Shown piece by piece: positions 34,851-45,301 of a stretch of 64,000 bases of DNA. The position numbers were made by a program, and so were the translations under genes. The notes beneath the pieces are model-generated. The model worked only from the letters and a program-made list of their open reading frames with translations, ran no database searches and was not told the DNA's origin. Position 1 is the stretch's first letter. Each line of letters starts with the position of its first letter. The stretch covers positions 50,659,638 through 50,723,637 of the forward strand of contig NC_133398.1 in the NCBI RefSeq assembly GCF_047511655.1, written 5' to 3'. The DNA is from Castor canadensis (Eukaryota > Chordata > Mammalia > Rodentia > Castoridae).

Positions 34851-37490
34851 CTTTTTAAATTTTTTAAATTTATTTTTAAATGCATACATAAATACATAAA
34901 CTTTTTACACATGAATGAATTATAATGTAACATCAATACATATATGCATTGCAGTATGTTTGAGTTAGGGTAAACAAATTTTTCTTTTCTGTATTTATCA
35001 TTTCCTATGGCAAAAATGCTCAAACCCCCTTCCTAGAAGCAGCATTTTGAAGTGCACAGTATGTTATTGATATGTACAGTCACTATACTGTGCAACAGAA
35101 CAACAGAGCATCTTGCTCCTATCAAATTGTAACTTGTGCCCTTTGGTCAACTTTTCCCCATTCTTCCTCTCCCTCCCATCCTCTGAGGCCTCTGATAACT
35201 GCCCTCTACTCTCAAGTTCTCTGAAAGCAACAATTTCAAATTCCACATGTGAGTATGATCATGAGGTACTCTTCTGTCTGAACCTGACCTACTTCACTGA
35301 ACATCATGACTTCCACATCCATCCATGTTGGTGCAAATGCCAGGGTCTCTTCTTTTTATTTTGTGTGTGTTCCATGTTTTCTTTATCTATTCTGCACCTG
35401 GTGGATGCTTATTTTGTTTCCATCTCTTGAGCACTATGAACAGTGCTGCACAAACATGGAAGTGAATGTGTCTCTTCCACAGATCGATGTGATTTTTTTG
35501 GCTATATACCCAGTAATGGGATTGCTGGAACCTATGCTAGGTTTGCATTTGACACTTTAGGGACCTCCATACTGTTTTTCATTACTTACTAACTTCTATC
35601 CCATCAATAGTGTACAAGGATTCCCTTTCCCTTGAAGGCACTTGTTATGTTTAGACTTGTTGAAAATTGCCTTTCTTTCTGGGAGACATGATATGTTCTT
35701 GTTGCTGTGATCTACATTTCCATGATGAATAGTAATCTTAAGCATTTTTCATTTGCCTGTTGGCTATTTACGTTTCTTCTCTTGAGAAATGTCTACTGAG
35801 ATCTATTGCCCATTTTTAGTTGACTTTGTTGGTTTTTTGCAGTTTTAGTTTTGGAGTTCCTTATCTGGTTATCAATTGCATATTAATTCACTCAAAAGAA
35901 ACTCTATCCTGATTTTACAAATTTACCAATTTACCCGTTATCATTACCTTTAAATTACAAATAAAAATAGACATCCTCTAGGCCAAGATTATGTCATCTG
36001 CAAATAAAGTTAGTTTGCTTCTTCCTTGCCTATTTGAATTCCATGTATTTCTTCTTCCTGTCTTGTTGATCTGGCTAGGAATTCCAGGACTACATTGAAT
36101 AAGAGTGGAGAAAATGGTCACTCTTGTCTCATTCTTGGCTCTTGATTTCAGAGGAAATGGTTTCAGTTTTTCCCCATTTAGTATGGTGATGGCTACAGGC
36201 TTATCATATATAGCCTTTATTATGTTGAGGTACATTTCTTCTATTCCTAGTTTCATAGGAGCTCTTATAATGAAAGGATATTAAATATTGTCAAAGGCTT
36301 TTTCTGCATCTATTGAGATAATTATTTGGTTTTCGTCTTTGCTTCTGTTAATATACTGTATTATGTTTAATGATTTTCATATGCCAAACCATCCCTACAC
36401 CCCTGGGTGAAACCAACTTGGTTATGATTCATGATCTTTTTCATATGTTGTTGAATTCAGTTTCTCATTATTTTATTGAGGATTTTTGCATATAAGTTCA
36501 TTAAAGAAATTGGCCAATAATTCTCTTTTTTTGTTGTGTCCTTGTCTGGTTTGGGGATGAGCGTAATACTGCCTTCATAGCAGTGTTTTTAGCAGTGCTC
36601 CTTCCCTTTCTATTTCATGGAAAAGATTGAGGAATGTTTGCATTAATTCTTCTTTAAATATCCTGTAGAATTCAGTAGTGAATCTGAGTGAGTGATTTTC
36701 CATTTTGAGGAGACTCTTTATTGCTGCTTCAGTTTCATTATGTATTATAGATCTACTTAGGTGATTTAAATCCTCTTAACTCAATTTTGATTAGTCATAA
36801 GTGCCTAGACATTTGTCCCTTTCTTTTAGAGTTTTCAAATTTGTTTGAATGTAGGTTTTCAAAATAATCACCAATGATTCCTTGGATTTCCTTGCTGTTT
36901 GTTGTGATTTCCCCATTGTAGTTTCTAACTTTATTAATTTAGGTCTTTACTCACTTCATTTTAGTTAGATTTGCTAGGGTCTTATCAATCTTATTTATGT
37001 TTTAAAAACACATCTTTTTGTTCTGTTGATTTTTTTTTGTATTTTTGGGGGGATTTCTTTATTATTGATTTCAGCCTTGTTTTTTATTATTTCTCTCCTT
37101 TTGTTAGCTTTGGGTTCAGCTTGTTCTTGTTTTTCTATGAGTTTGAGATGCAGCATTATGTTATTTATTTCAGATCATTTTGTGTTTTTAATATATGCTT
37201 TGATGGCTATAAACTTTCCCCTTAGGATTTCCTTTGCTGTGTCCCATAGGTTCTGATAGGTTGTACTTCATTCTCCTTAAATTCAAGGAACTCTTTGATT
37301 TCCTCCCTTATTTCTTTTATGACCCACTGGTCATGGAGCAGCATGTTGTTCAGTCTCCAGGTGTTTGAGTATTTTCTGCTGTTTATTTTGTTGTTGAGTT
37401 CTAGTTTTATTCAGTTTCTATCTGTAAATTGGGTTTCTTGTAAACAACAAATCCTCAAATCATCATTTTTAATATAGTTAGTAAGAAATT
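34851..37490 (-). mobile_element. Old L1 sequence, minus strand, probably two fragments
   Basis: 34851-35960 looks like an old L1 3' end and C-terminal ORF2. From about 35975 the sequence jumps to the reverse transcriptase region (complement of FADDIIL at 35980-36010) and runs back towards the endonuclease part, ending near 37490. The many stops indicate age. The junction near 35960 could be a deletion within one element or two adjacent insertions. Confidence 0.8.
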
Positions 37491-38160
37491 TTTCAAAGAT
37501 GGAAACATTTGTTACAATTCTGTTCATCAGACCTGGGTGAAACCGAACACATAGTCATATTTGAAAGTCATCTTTTGTAAGAGAAAATCTGAAACTCTTA
37601 TATGCTGAATTTTATATTTGAGTAATTTATATGAACTCTGTGAAATTTATAAATATGAAAAGATAAACAAATTTCTCGTAGGAGAGCTGTGAGACAGGCC
37701 TAAAAATGCTTCTTCAAGGAGACAAATCCAAAGACTAAAGGAGGAAAAAAGACATCATCAAAGTGAATTTTTCTTTTTAGAAGATCACTATTTACCTGGG
37801 TTTGACTTTATCATGAAGACTTTTCTCATTGAAAGAATTAAACCCATTGTGTAATGCATGTGCTGGCTTCACTGTGATTCGTCTTTTTGGGCAGCTTGAA
37901 AGGCTCATAATACCAGGCCCAGACATTAGTTAAGATGGGGGTGGCGGTCTCACAGACTCACTGGTATATAAGGGAAAATATAAAATTCAGTGAAAACCAG
38001 TCTTTTTTTAAACAAAATATTATACCATAAAATCCACTAATCAACAGTCAGAAAGCAAGAGAATGTGATATTTTATTAAAATATGTCAGAATTTCAAAGT
38101 GTGAGATTTAAATAATTGATTAAAGCATACAGTATAGGATTCTTCATTGACTCTAGACTC
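37491..38160. other. Intergenic, nothing recognised
   Basis: No genes, paralogous blocks or repeats that I can name. Confidence 0.5.
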
Positions 38161-38164
38161 TGCC

Positions 38165-38345
38165 AACACATATATTTGATCTTGGGTAATTCACCTAACT
38201 TTTCTGAGACTTAGTTTTCACAAATGTAATGCAGACTGGAAATATTCCCACAGTTACCAGTTTCAAGCACAGTAAAACTTTTAAGAGCCCTTAGCAGAGT
38301 ATTTCCCACTAAGTGAGAGATAACAGATTGTCCTTATTTTCATTT
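38165..38345 (+). mobile_element. MIR SINE
   Basis: The core pattern cttgggtaattcacctaact and tctgagacttagttttcaca is that of the ancient mammalian MIR element. Confidence 0.75.
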
Positions 38346-38569
38346 TTATTCATAAGGACCTATATGACAATAGTGAACTCTCCTATTTCTCTAACTGGTA
38401 GTAAAATGCAAATAGTTGAAAAAAGAGAAGTGGGACTTGTCCTGAAGAAGACTCAAATTAAATACATATGACATGAAGTCTTGAAGTTAATATTAACCAA
38501 CAATTGATGAGTCTTAAATATCTTGTATACGGATTAGCATCCTAAACTGAAGTTTCACATAAACTAAAA

Positions 38570-40080
38570 GTGTATGTGAGCAAATATATAACATGTATGT
38601 GAATAATATATAACATATATGTAATAATACATTATATAGCATATATCATACAACATAGCAATAAGAAATAAACTGTACACAATTTATACATATATGTACA
38701 TATATGTGAATACATGAACAAATTTAATTTTCGGATTCCAATATGTTCCACAATCTCCCTCTTTCCCTGCTTTTCTGGACCCCATTCTTCCACTCTAATA
38801 TCACAACACTGTCCTCCCTTCCTAGTGTAAAATTCCCAGGTGCCCTCCTCACTTCTCCCTAACCTGCCCTGCTCATTCATACAGTTGCTTCCTCTTCCAT
38901 CTTGGTTTCTCACTGTCAATTTTCCTTAATGTGTACACAACCACCAAGTGAAAGAAAAGATCGAAAGTTCTACTCTTGTCAGAAACTCCCCATGAGAAGC
39001 TTGTTTCTGCTCCTGGTAAGTATTTTTAGAAATAAGGACATTTCCTTGCTAGAATGATGTAACAGTAGCTGTTGCAAAAGGGAAACAAGCAGGATCCCTT
39101 TTACCCTGGGAGGTTTTGTGACACTTGGGAGAATGAGAGCCACCTACTGGCCAAGGAGGGCAAATACTGACGCTAAGTATAGCAATCCTGCACACCCACC
39201 CGCCACATCTACTCATCCTAAGAAGGGGCACCGGGAGCAGCAAGCAGACACAAGTGACAAGGAAAATGCAGCCAGGGACCAAGATGCAGCACGTGCTGGA
39301 GATGGCCAATGTTTTCAAGTTTTAGAACAAAGAATGCAAACGGGCACACCTGGACCCTTCCTATCATTTCAGTCTTGAGTTGTAGCGATCAAATCCACTG
39401 CTGTGCAGCCAGGCCCAGAAGCAGTAAGTACAAGGAGCTCTGGCCATACGTCCATACACGATGATCTGCTAAAGACTGCAGCTGCTCACCTGTTACCCTG
39501 TTTAGAGGTTTCATGTTCTGAATTCACTAGAAAGAGACTGCAATAGATACAGCACTCTCACTTGTTTAAAAGACCAAAGTGCACGTGCATAAACATGAAA
39601 ACTTTGAAGGGTCCAGCTTGAGGACATAGCTGGAAACAGAGGTACTGAGGCAGTCTACTGGAACAATGGCAGATCCTCAGGAACTGGAGCAGTGCCTATT
39701 GAGTGAATTATTCCTTCAGATCCTAAGATCTGAATTCTGGATACAGAATCTTCCAGATTTTCTTCCATAAGAGGGAGAAGGATTAAAGTGGTGCTGAGAG
39801 CACAGGGTTCTCCCACCAAGACCTACATAATATTAATGTCTCCGGGTAGGTGACATGAGACCAAGCAGCCTTCATTGTATTGGAAGGATCCAGGGACACT
39901 CCAGAGAGGACAACAACACATCACAGGGAAAATTATTCCTGAGACCAGTGCCATCCAAGGAACCTCTTAAATTCTGGTCATCTGCAGTGTTTTCTAAAAA
40001 CAAATGATGTAAAGATAGTAGGTTCACAGAAGGGATTTGAGTATATTTACAAAAAAAAGTTGAGACTATTCTACTCAGTT
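38570..40080 (+). other. Duplicated block beta, copy 2 (second form)
   Basis: Closest to 51060-52570: both start with TATA-rich sequence, share ctaacctgccctgctcattc, then ccaccaagtgaaag, a splice-donor-like cctggtaagtattt near 39013-39025, and agccacctactggccaagg. The later part aligns with the beta form at 15783-18250 (gatgcagcac, catgttctga). A + strand frame at 39118-39378 is open for 86 codons but is not conserved in the paralogues. Function unrecognised. Confidence 0.5.
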
Positions 40081-40740
40081 GCAAATGGGGGAAAAGTATG
40101 TTGAATCACACAGGAATATATTTAGGGTCCAAGGTTGTACAGGAAAACAAAAATCACTGTCAGTCATAATAAAATGGCCTGAATTTATCCTAATATGTTA
40201 CCTAGGTAAAGTTGGTGAGGTAGGAAATCTATTTGGGTGGGTTACAGGAAGAGAAGACAAGTTCTTTAAATGAAAGCATTCTTCATTTTTTACCTATTTA
40301 TAACGATATTTAAGGAAGAAACTGAACCTCCTTTTTACTGCAGACACATTGCTAAAAATGATCCATCCCAAAGTCTAATTTCACAATTCAAACTCAAGCA
40401 AGATATCATGCATTAAAGGTCACAGCATCATTGACTCTTTAAGGAAGCACTGAAGTTGGTTCCCAAATGCATAGTTGAAGTTAAAAAGTGGCCAAGAGGA
40501 TGGGAATAAGGTCTTGGATCTCATTGTAAATTTCAAGTTGTGTCTTATGACCTGAGAAAAGGAGGAGAGGATAAATAGGAAGTTCACTGCAGGGCCTTGA
40601 GGATCATGAAACAAAAGTGGCATGTGAGTCTTCCTTTTTAACCAGGCCATTCATTTTCATCTCGTACTTAAAACATTTGAAAAACAAACTTGAAGGAACT
40701 ATCCATTTGGCACAATGAGGAAATGCCAGTAGGATATTGC
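40081..40740 (+). other. Duplicated block delta, copy 1
   Basis: 40290-40740 is homologous to 55710-56150 (shared ttgactctttaaggaa and ggatcatgaaa segments). No gene recognised. Confidence 0.6.
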
Positions 40741-42428
40741 TTCCCTTCTTCCATTGTTACCACCTTCAGTCACGACTTTGTTATCTTTGCCCTTAGTCAT
40801 TGGAATGCAAAAAGTGACAACTTTTGCTCTCTATGAAAGTGAAAATGAGAAGGAAAGCTTTGTGCTATATTGCATGCTATCCAGGAAAATTTTACACTCG
40901 CTCCATTTAGCTTATTGTGTTCATGTCCAATTACTCACATTAGTTCTCAGTTTTCTTTCCTTTTGTAATACTTAGCTAGATCTGGAATCTCTTAGGGAAA
41001 TTTGAATTGTAAGGACAAAATTTTTCTTTAAAATTCAAATTGATATTTTCTCAATCTTATATTCTAATTGGGGATGATATACCTCCCAATTAGTTTGGGG
41101 GATATGAACAAATCTTAGATATTACAAAGTTTTGTGACCCTCCAAAGCTGAACTCTATTAAAAAAGTTTATAGTGATTATTTCCTCTTCTTGATTTTCCT
41201 CTTGTATCCTAGAGAAATATTGACATTGAATTCGTGGAATATGCAGAAAAATATATGTAACATCTGTGCTACAACCCTACAGACAATAAATGACGATAAC
41301 TGATGGACGAAGTATCTCTCCTCATTACATGTTTGATCACAGTTTGCACAGTATTGGGCTGCCATTGTCTACATTGTACGTGTGCTTATGTTTAAACTTC
41401 TGTGCTTCCAAACGTGATGTGATCTATGACAGTAAAACACAAATTATTGTATTACTTATTTAGTATTAGTAAATGTATTCAACACATTAATAATTATGTC
41501 AATTGACTTTGATAATATTTATCAGCTAGTGAAGTTAAAAGTTACTTTCTCAAATGAAGGAAAAGTAAATGTTTTTACACAAAGAACAGATACTAAAATA
41601 CTTTCTATTTCAAATATTTTTATGAGTTTATGGATTTCTTTACACTGCATTACATATTTTATAAATTTAAAATTGTATAATAATGTAATTTATTACATGT
41701 ATACAAGTACATATATTACTTTAAAAGTCACTAAGTTATGAGTAAAATATAACTCATAAAACAGTAACAATTTCTAAGCAAATTGATTCCACTTAAAGCA
41801 AAAGTATGCTAATGAACCAAGATAAGGCTATTAAGAATTGGCACAAGAAATACCCTTTACAATGAATATATGCTAATAAAAATGAAAAGATATGAAGAAG
41901 GTAATTAATTAATAACATAATGTCTTTGCAATGTTTAAATTGTCAATTATCAATTTATCTACAATAGAAAAAATATTTTATTAAATTTTATTTGCTACCT
42001 AATTACCATTCACTTATGAAATATGCTAAAACATGTGAATATGTTCTGTCTGTTATATTAATAATAGGAATGGAAAATAGTATTTTATATAATATCCTTT
42101 ATATTGAGAATGCTTTAAAGTACTTTATAGAGTAAATATTGGTAATGAATTTTTTTAAGTATGTTAATGAAAACAAATTAAATATTGATGGCTTTTAATA
42201 TAACTTTCAACTGAAAATGTTTGCTGTCAATAAAAATTTTACACTTTCCTTTTTATGTATAAAGGAAAGATATAGTGTACATAAATATGTTACCACTTAT
42301 CTGTGTCGTTGAATTGTAATCAGGATTTCTATTAGTACAAAAAGATCTAAAAGGCTCTGTTAGCACCAAGAGGGAGGGCTATGATAAAAGTAAAATGTTT
42401 GAGAAATACTTCTCTAAACCCAAGTACT
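40741..42428 (+). other. Upstream flank of IFNA copy 3
   Basis: Homologous to 11260-12500 upstream of copy 1. An extra stretch around 41820-42170 includes an L1-tail-like caatgaatatatgctaataa. No gene seen. Confidence 0.75.
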
Positions 42429-42492
42429 GAAAGCATAAAGAAAGCAAAAAGAGAAGCAGAAAGTAAGAGCAGGGCATTGTGAAAGTGGAATC
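42429..42492 (+). promoter_or_regulatory. IFNA virus-response element, copy 3
   Basis: aaagaaagcaaaaagagaag, cagaaagtaag and gtgaaagtggaat form an IRF-site cluster at the usual distance (about 110-175 bp) from an ATG. It is better preserved than the one before copy 1. Confidence 0.7.
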
Positions 42493-42602
42493 TCAAATGT
42501 CCCCAACGTTAGTCAAATGCACATGAAGGCCTTCAGAGACCAAGAGACAAAAGTCCAGGATCACTCACCTCAGCCAGGCCTGCAGCGTCTGCACCATCCA
42601 CA

Positions 42603-42773
42603 ATGACCTTGCCCTTTGCCTTACTGGTGGCCCTGGTGGTGCTCAGCTGCAGGCCAACAGGCTCCCTATGCTGTGACCTGCCTCAGATCCATATCTTGGG
42701 TAACAGAGGGGCCTTGACACTCCTGGGACACATGAGAAGAACTGTCCTTTCTTGTGTTTTTCCCGTTTTTTGA
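42603..42773 (+). pseudogene. Truncated interferon alpha (copy 3): promoter, signal peptide and about 30 mature residues
   Basis: The frame starts with a normal ATG ([16 protein letters not shown]), has a good 23-residue signal peptide ending GSLC, and continues through mature [18 protein letters not shown] to about residue 25, where IFNA homology ends. The frame then runs through a few unrelated codons to TGA after 56 codons. Everything beyond helix A is replaced by a (GT)n repeat and other locus sequence. The leader and virus-response element are intact, so a virus-inducible transcript of a short secreted peptide is conceivable. It lacks the receptor-binding helices and the disulfide partners. 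Confidence 0.88.
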
Positions 42774-42778
42774 TTTTG

Positions 42779-42780
<2 letters not shown>

Positions 42781-42825
<45 letters not shown>
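42781..42825. repeat. (GT)n microsatellite at an interferon breakpoint
   Basis: About 22 GT units directly after the truncated IFNA frame. Confidence 0.95.
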
Positions 42826-42827
<2 letters not shown>

Positions 42828-42909
42828 GTAAGAATCTATTCTGTTTGGGACCTATGAAATTCCTTTGGATAAGTTGTACATAAATGCAAATGTACCTGCT
42901 GTCTGAACA
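42826..42909 (+). other. Short block homologous to 49773-49850
   Basis: aagaatctattctgtttggg and cctatgaaattcc closely match the flank at 49773-49850. It forms a patch between two interferon fragments. Confidence 0.7.
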
Positions 42910-43143
42910 ATGACCTGCATCAGACCCTTAGGCTGGGTAGCAGAAGGGGATACATAGTCCTGGAACACATGAGGACAATGTCTATTTTCTCCCTCCTGAA
43001 GGACAGAAATCACATTGGATTCCCACAGGAGGAGGTAGACGGCAAGCAGGTAGAGAAGGCTCAAGCCATCTCTGTCCTCTAAGACATGACCCAGCAGATC
43101 TACATTCTCATAAGCACAAAGGATTCCTCTGTTGCTTGAGAGA
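42910..43143 (+). pseudogene. Interferon alpha fragment (second piece at the copy 3 locus)
   Basis: It begins inside the first mature codons (tgacctgcatcagaccctta) and continues through helices A-B and the AB loop (ggattcccacaggaggaggt) to the Trp77 region. Stops are TAA in the codon before the conserved DMTQQI stretch and TGA at Trp77. It repeats residues already present in 42603-42773, so it is not simply the 3' part of that gene; it comes from another IFNA copy. It ends where flank sequence like 50600 and 63680 begins. Confidence 0.9.
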
Positions 43144-43560
43144 AGAAAAATGATTCCTCAAAATTATTTAAAGGTCCTGTTTTAGTACCTTTCTCTTTTC
43201 CTTTTCCTTTGTTATTTCAATTCTAACGTTAAGTGGGGAGAAAAAAAAAAAAAACTGACTCCCAACCAGCATGGCACTCCTTCGCCCAGGGAAATCTGAA
43301 GTCAAATAATGTATAAAATAAAGATTCCGTTATCATAATAAAAGCTCAGAACCATATGTAACATTTAGCACCACATGTGAGCTCAAGCACCAGGAAAGCT
43401 GACCCAAGGAGCTCACACTGACCAAAGCAGAAGAGCCAGGACTGGGGGCGGGGTTCCAGTGAAAGAGGCCTGACAAGCAAGGGCAAGGCTGAGCCAACCT
43501 CAGACTGGGAAAAAAAAAAAAGTTTCTGTCTTTGAAGTGGAGAGGGAAGAGATCCGGAAA
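43144..43560 (+). other. Duplicated interferon-cluster flank
   Basis: It matches 50590-51060 (tccctcaaaattatt-type start, then gacccaaggagctca) and partly 63670-63800. No gene. Confidence 0.65.
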
Positions 43561-44537
43561 AGCGTGTCCGTCATTCCGTCATTCCCTCTACACTCTTCCC
43601 GTTTGTAAAATATTTTTCTTGGTGCCCTGTATGCGACCGACGCACTTAAAAAATTCATTTTAATATATCAAAGATGTTTCCATTAAATCATCGCACACAC
43701 GAATACAATACAATCAGTACTCCAATAACAGTTCATTGGCATTTTAATTAGTACATGTAAACAAAGGGAGGCTACACAGTTGTTAACTTGTTGGGCGGAA
43801 GTAGGCAAGTAATTCAGTCCTCCATCCACCAAGGATGATGTGATGATTCCTGGACATTACTGGGTTTTTTTTTAACACGTTATTGAATTTGTGTCCTCAC
43901 ACGGTTTTACTGCAACAGATTTAAAACAAAAGTTCACTGGCACGGCCGCCGAGAATTCTTTTACCTACCTCCTCGCAACTTTCCTCCCGCTTCTGTGAAT
44001 ATTCCGCTCTCACGTGGATCCCGAAGATCGCCAAATTACCACGACGTAAAGGCTGACACACTTCCCATCCAAAATGAAAGTAGGAAACTGCATCGGCGAG
44101 ACACAGTTACTCAAGACGTCAAAAGGTCAAAAAGTGGTAACCACCAGCTTCCATGCCACATAAACTATGGATCCCTTCTGGACAGGACCCTCTGGCCTCA
44201 GCAAAGCCCCCATCACTGAACCCCAAGCTCCCCTCCCTGACCTTGGAGTCCTTTTCTACAACTCAGCCTCCTGGGTTTCCCCGCAATCTCAGCCCAAAGC
44301 CGCGGACGTCCCCAAAGTGCGGCCCCGCGCTGCTGCCCACGAACACGCCGTCCCGGGAGCTGGCGGAGCCTGGCTGCTCTGACGTCCGGAGCGGCCGTCC
44401 TGGAGGATTAAATATGAAAGCAGCACAGGGCGACGTGGCCAGCCGCCTGCGCCTCGCTCTCCTGCTGCCGGACTCCCTAATCCTGAGAGCCGCCAGCTCG
44501 CCCCCTAGAGGCCGTAGAGAGAATCGCCAAACTCACT
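43561..44537 (+). other. CpG-rich, single-copy stretch
   Basis: Unlike everything around it, 43900-44540 is GC-rich and keeps many CpGs (for example cggccgccgag, cccgaagatcgcc, ccgcggacgtcc, gcggccccgcgctgct). It directly precedes a divergent interferon pseudogene and has no paralogue in the window. An IRF-like motif (aatgaaagtaggaaactgc) lies at about 44075. A 179-codon frame (44153-44692) runs into the interferon signal peptide but has no other recognisable content. It could be a CpG-island promoter or a recently acquired GC-rich segment. Confidence 0.6.
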
Positions 44538-45060
44538 ATGCTCCACACCTGCTCATGGCAGGAGTGATGCTCAGCTCCAGCCCTGCCTGCTCCCTTGGGG
44601 CACACGCCTTGGAGGCGTGGCCTGGAAAACAGGGATACCCTTCAGCTCTTAAGTCAGCTGAAAAGAATCCCCTCTCACAACTGCCTGACTGACGGATTCG
44701 TTTTCAAACGTCCTTGGAAAATGGGAATATCATCCAAACCAAGAAGACAGAAACCACCTGTTTCTATAGCCAGATGCTACAACAGATCTTCAAGCTTGTT
44801 CAAGGCACAGGACAACCGTGCTGCCTGGGACAAAATAGTCCTTTGTAGGCTTTGTCAGAGTCTGAAAGGACCGAAGAGGAGAAATGAAGAAACTCCGTTC
44901 CGTTGATACTAGGGAGTTGCTGTCCAGAGCTATTTCCATGTAATCCTCCACTATCTGCAGGGAGAAGAATACATCGCCTGTGCCTGAAAGGTGGTCAGTT
45001 GGTAAAGTGAAGCTTCGTGTTCCCTCCTCAAGGACCCTAAAAAAAAAAAGCCAGTCAGTA
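44538..45060 (+). pseudogene. Divergent (non-alpha) type I interferon pseudogene
   Basis: Pieces in different frames give a signal peptide (MAGVMLSSSPACSLG), helix A (LENRDTLQLLSQLKRI), the conserved Cys region NCLTDGFVFKRPWK, an LQQIFKL stretch in a shifted frame, DNRAAWDK with LCQSL (helix C), and a C-terminal YFH..LHYLQGEEYIAC. Order and spacing are those of a type I interferon. The PWKMG stretch after the first Cys loop differs from IFNA and resembles epsilon/delta/omega-type members, but I cannot assign the subtype. At least three frameshifts and one stop make it dead. Its 3' flank aligns with that of 55045-55285. Confidence 0.8.
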
Positions 45061-45301
45061 GACAACACTCATGGGTCTCTCTAAGCACTATAGCGTCATG
45101 TTTTCTAACTCAAAGAAGAAAAGTCAACTCAGATTTTTGCACCAGCCAAAAAATATTTGAAAACAAATCCATGAGAAAATTTTAAAAGTAGTTTTTACAT
45201 TGGGCATTGTAAATTTGCACAAATGTTTGGCGTTTTTGTTTTAATATTGGGGTATACAATCTTGTGATTCCAAATTCTGCAATCTAGTTTTTATAGGAAA
45301 C

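Noticed and set aside
44153-44692. A 179-codon frame in the GC-rich region
   Set aside because: GC-rich sequence has few stops; only its end (interferon signal peptide) is recognisable, and it leaves the interferon frame right after. It is not a separate gene.
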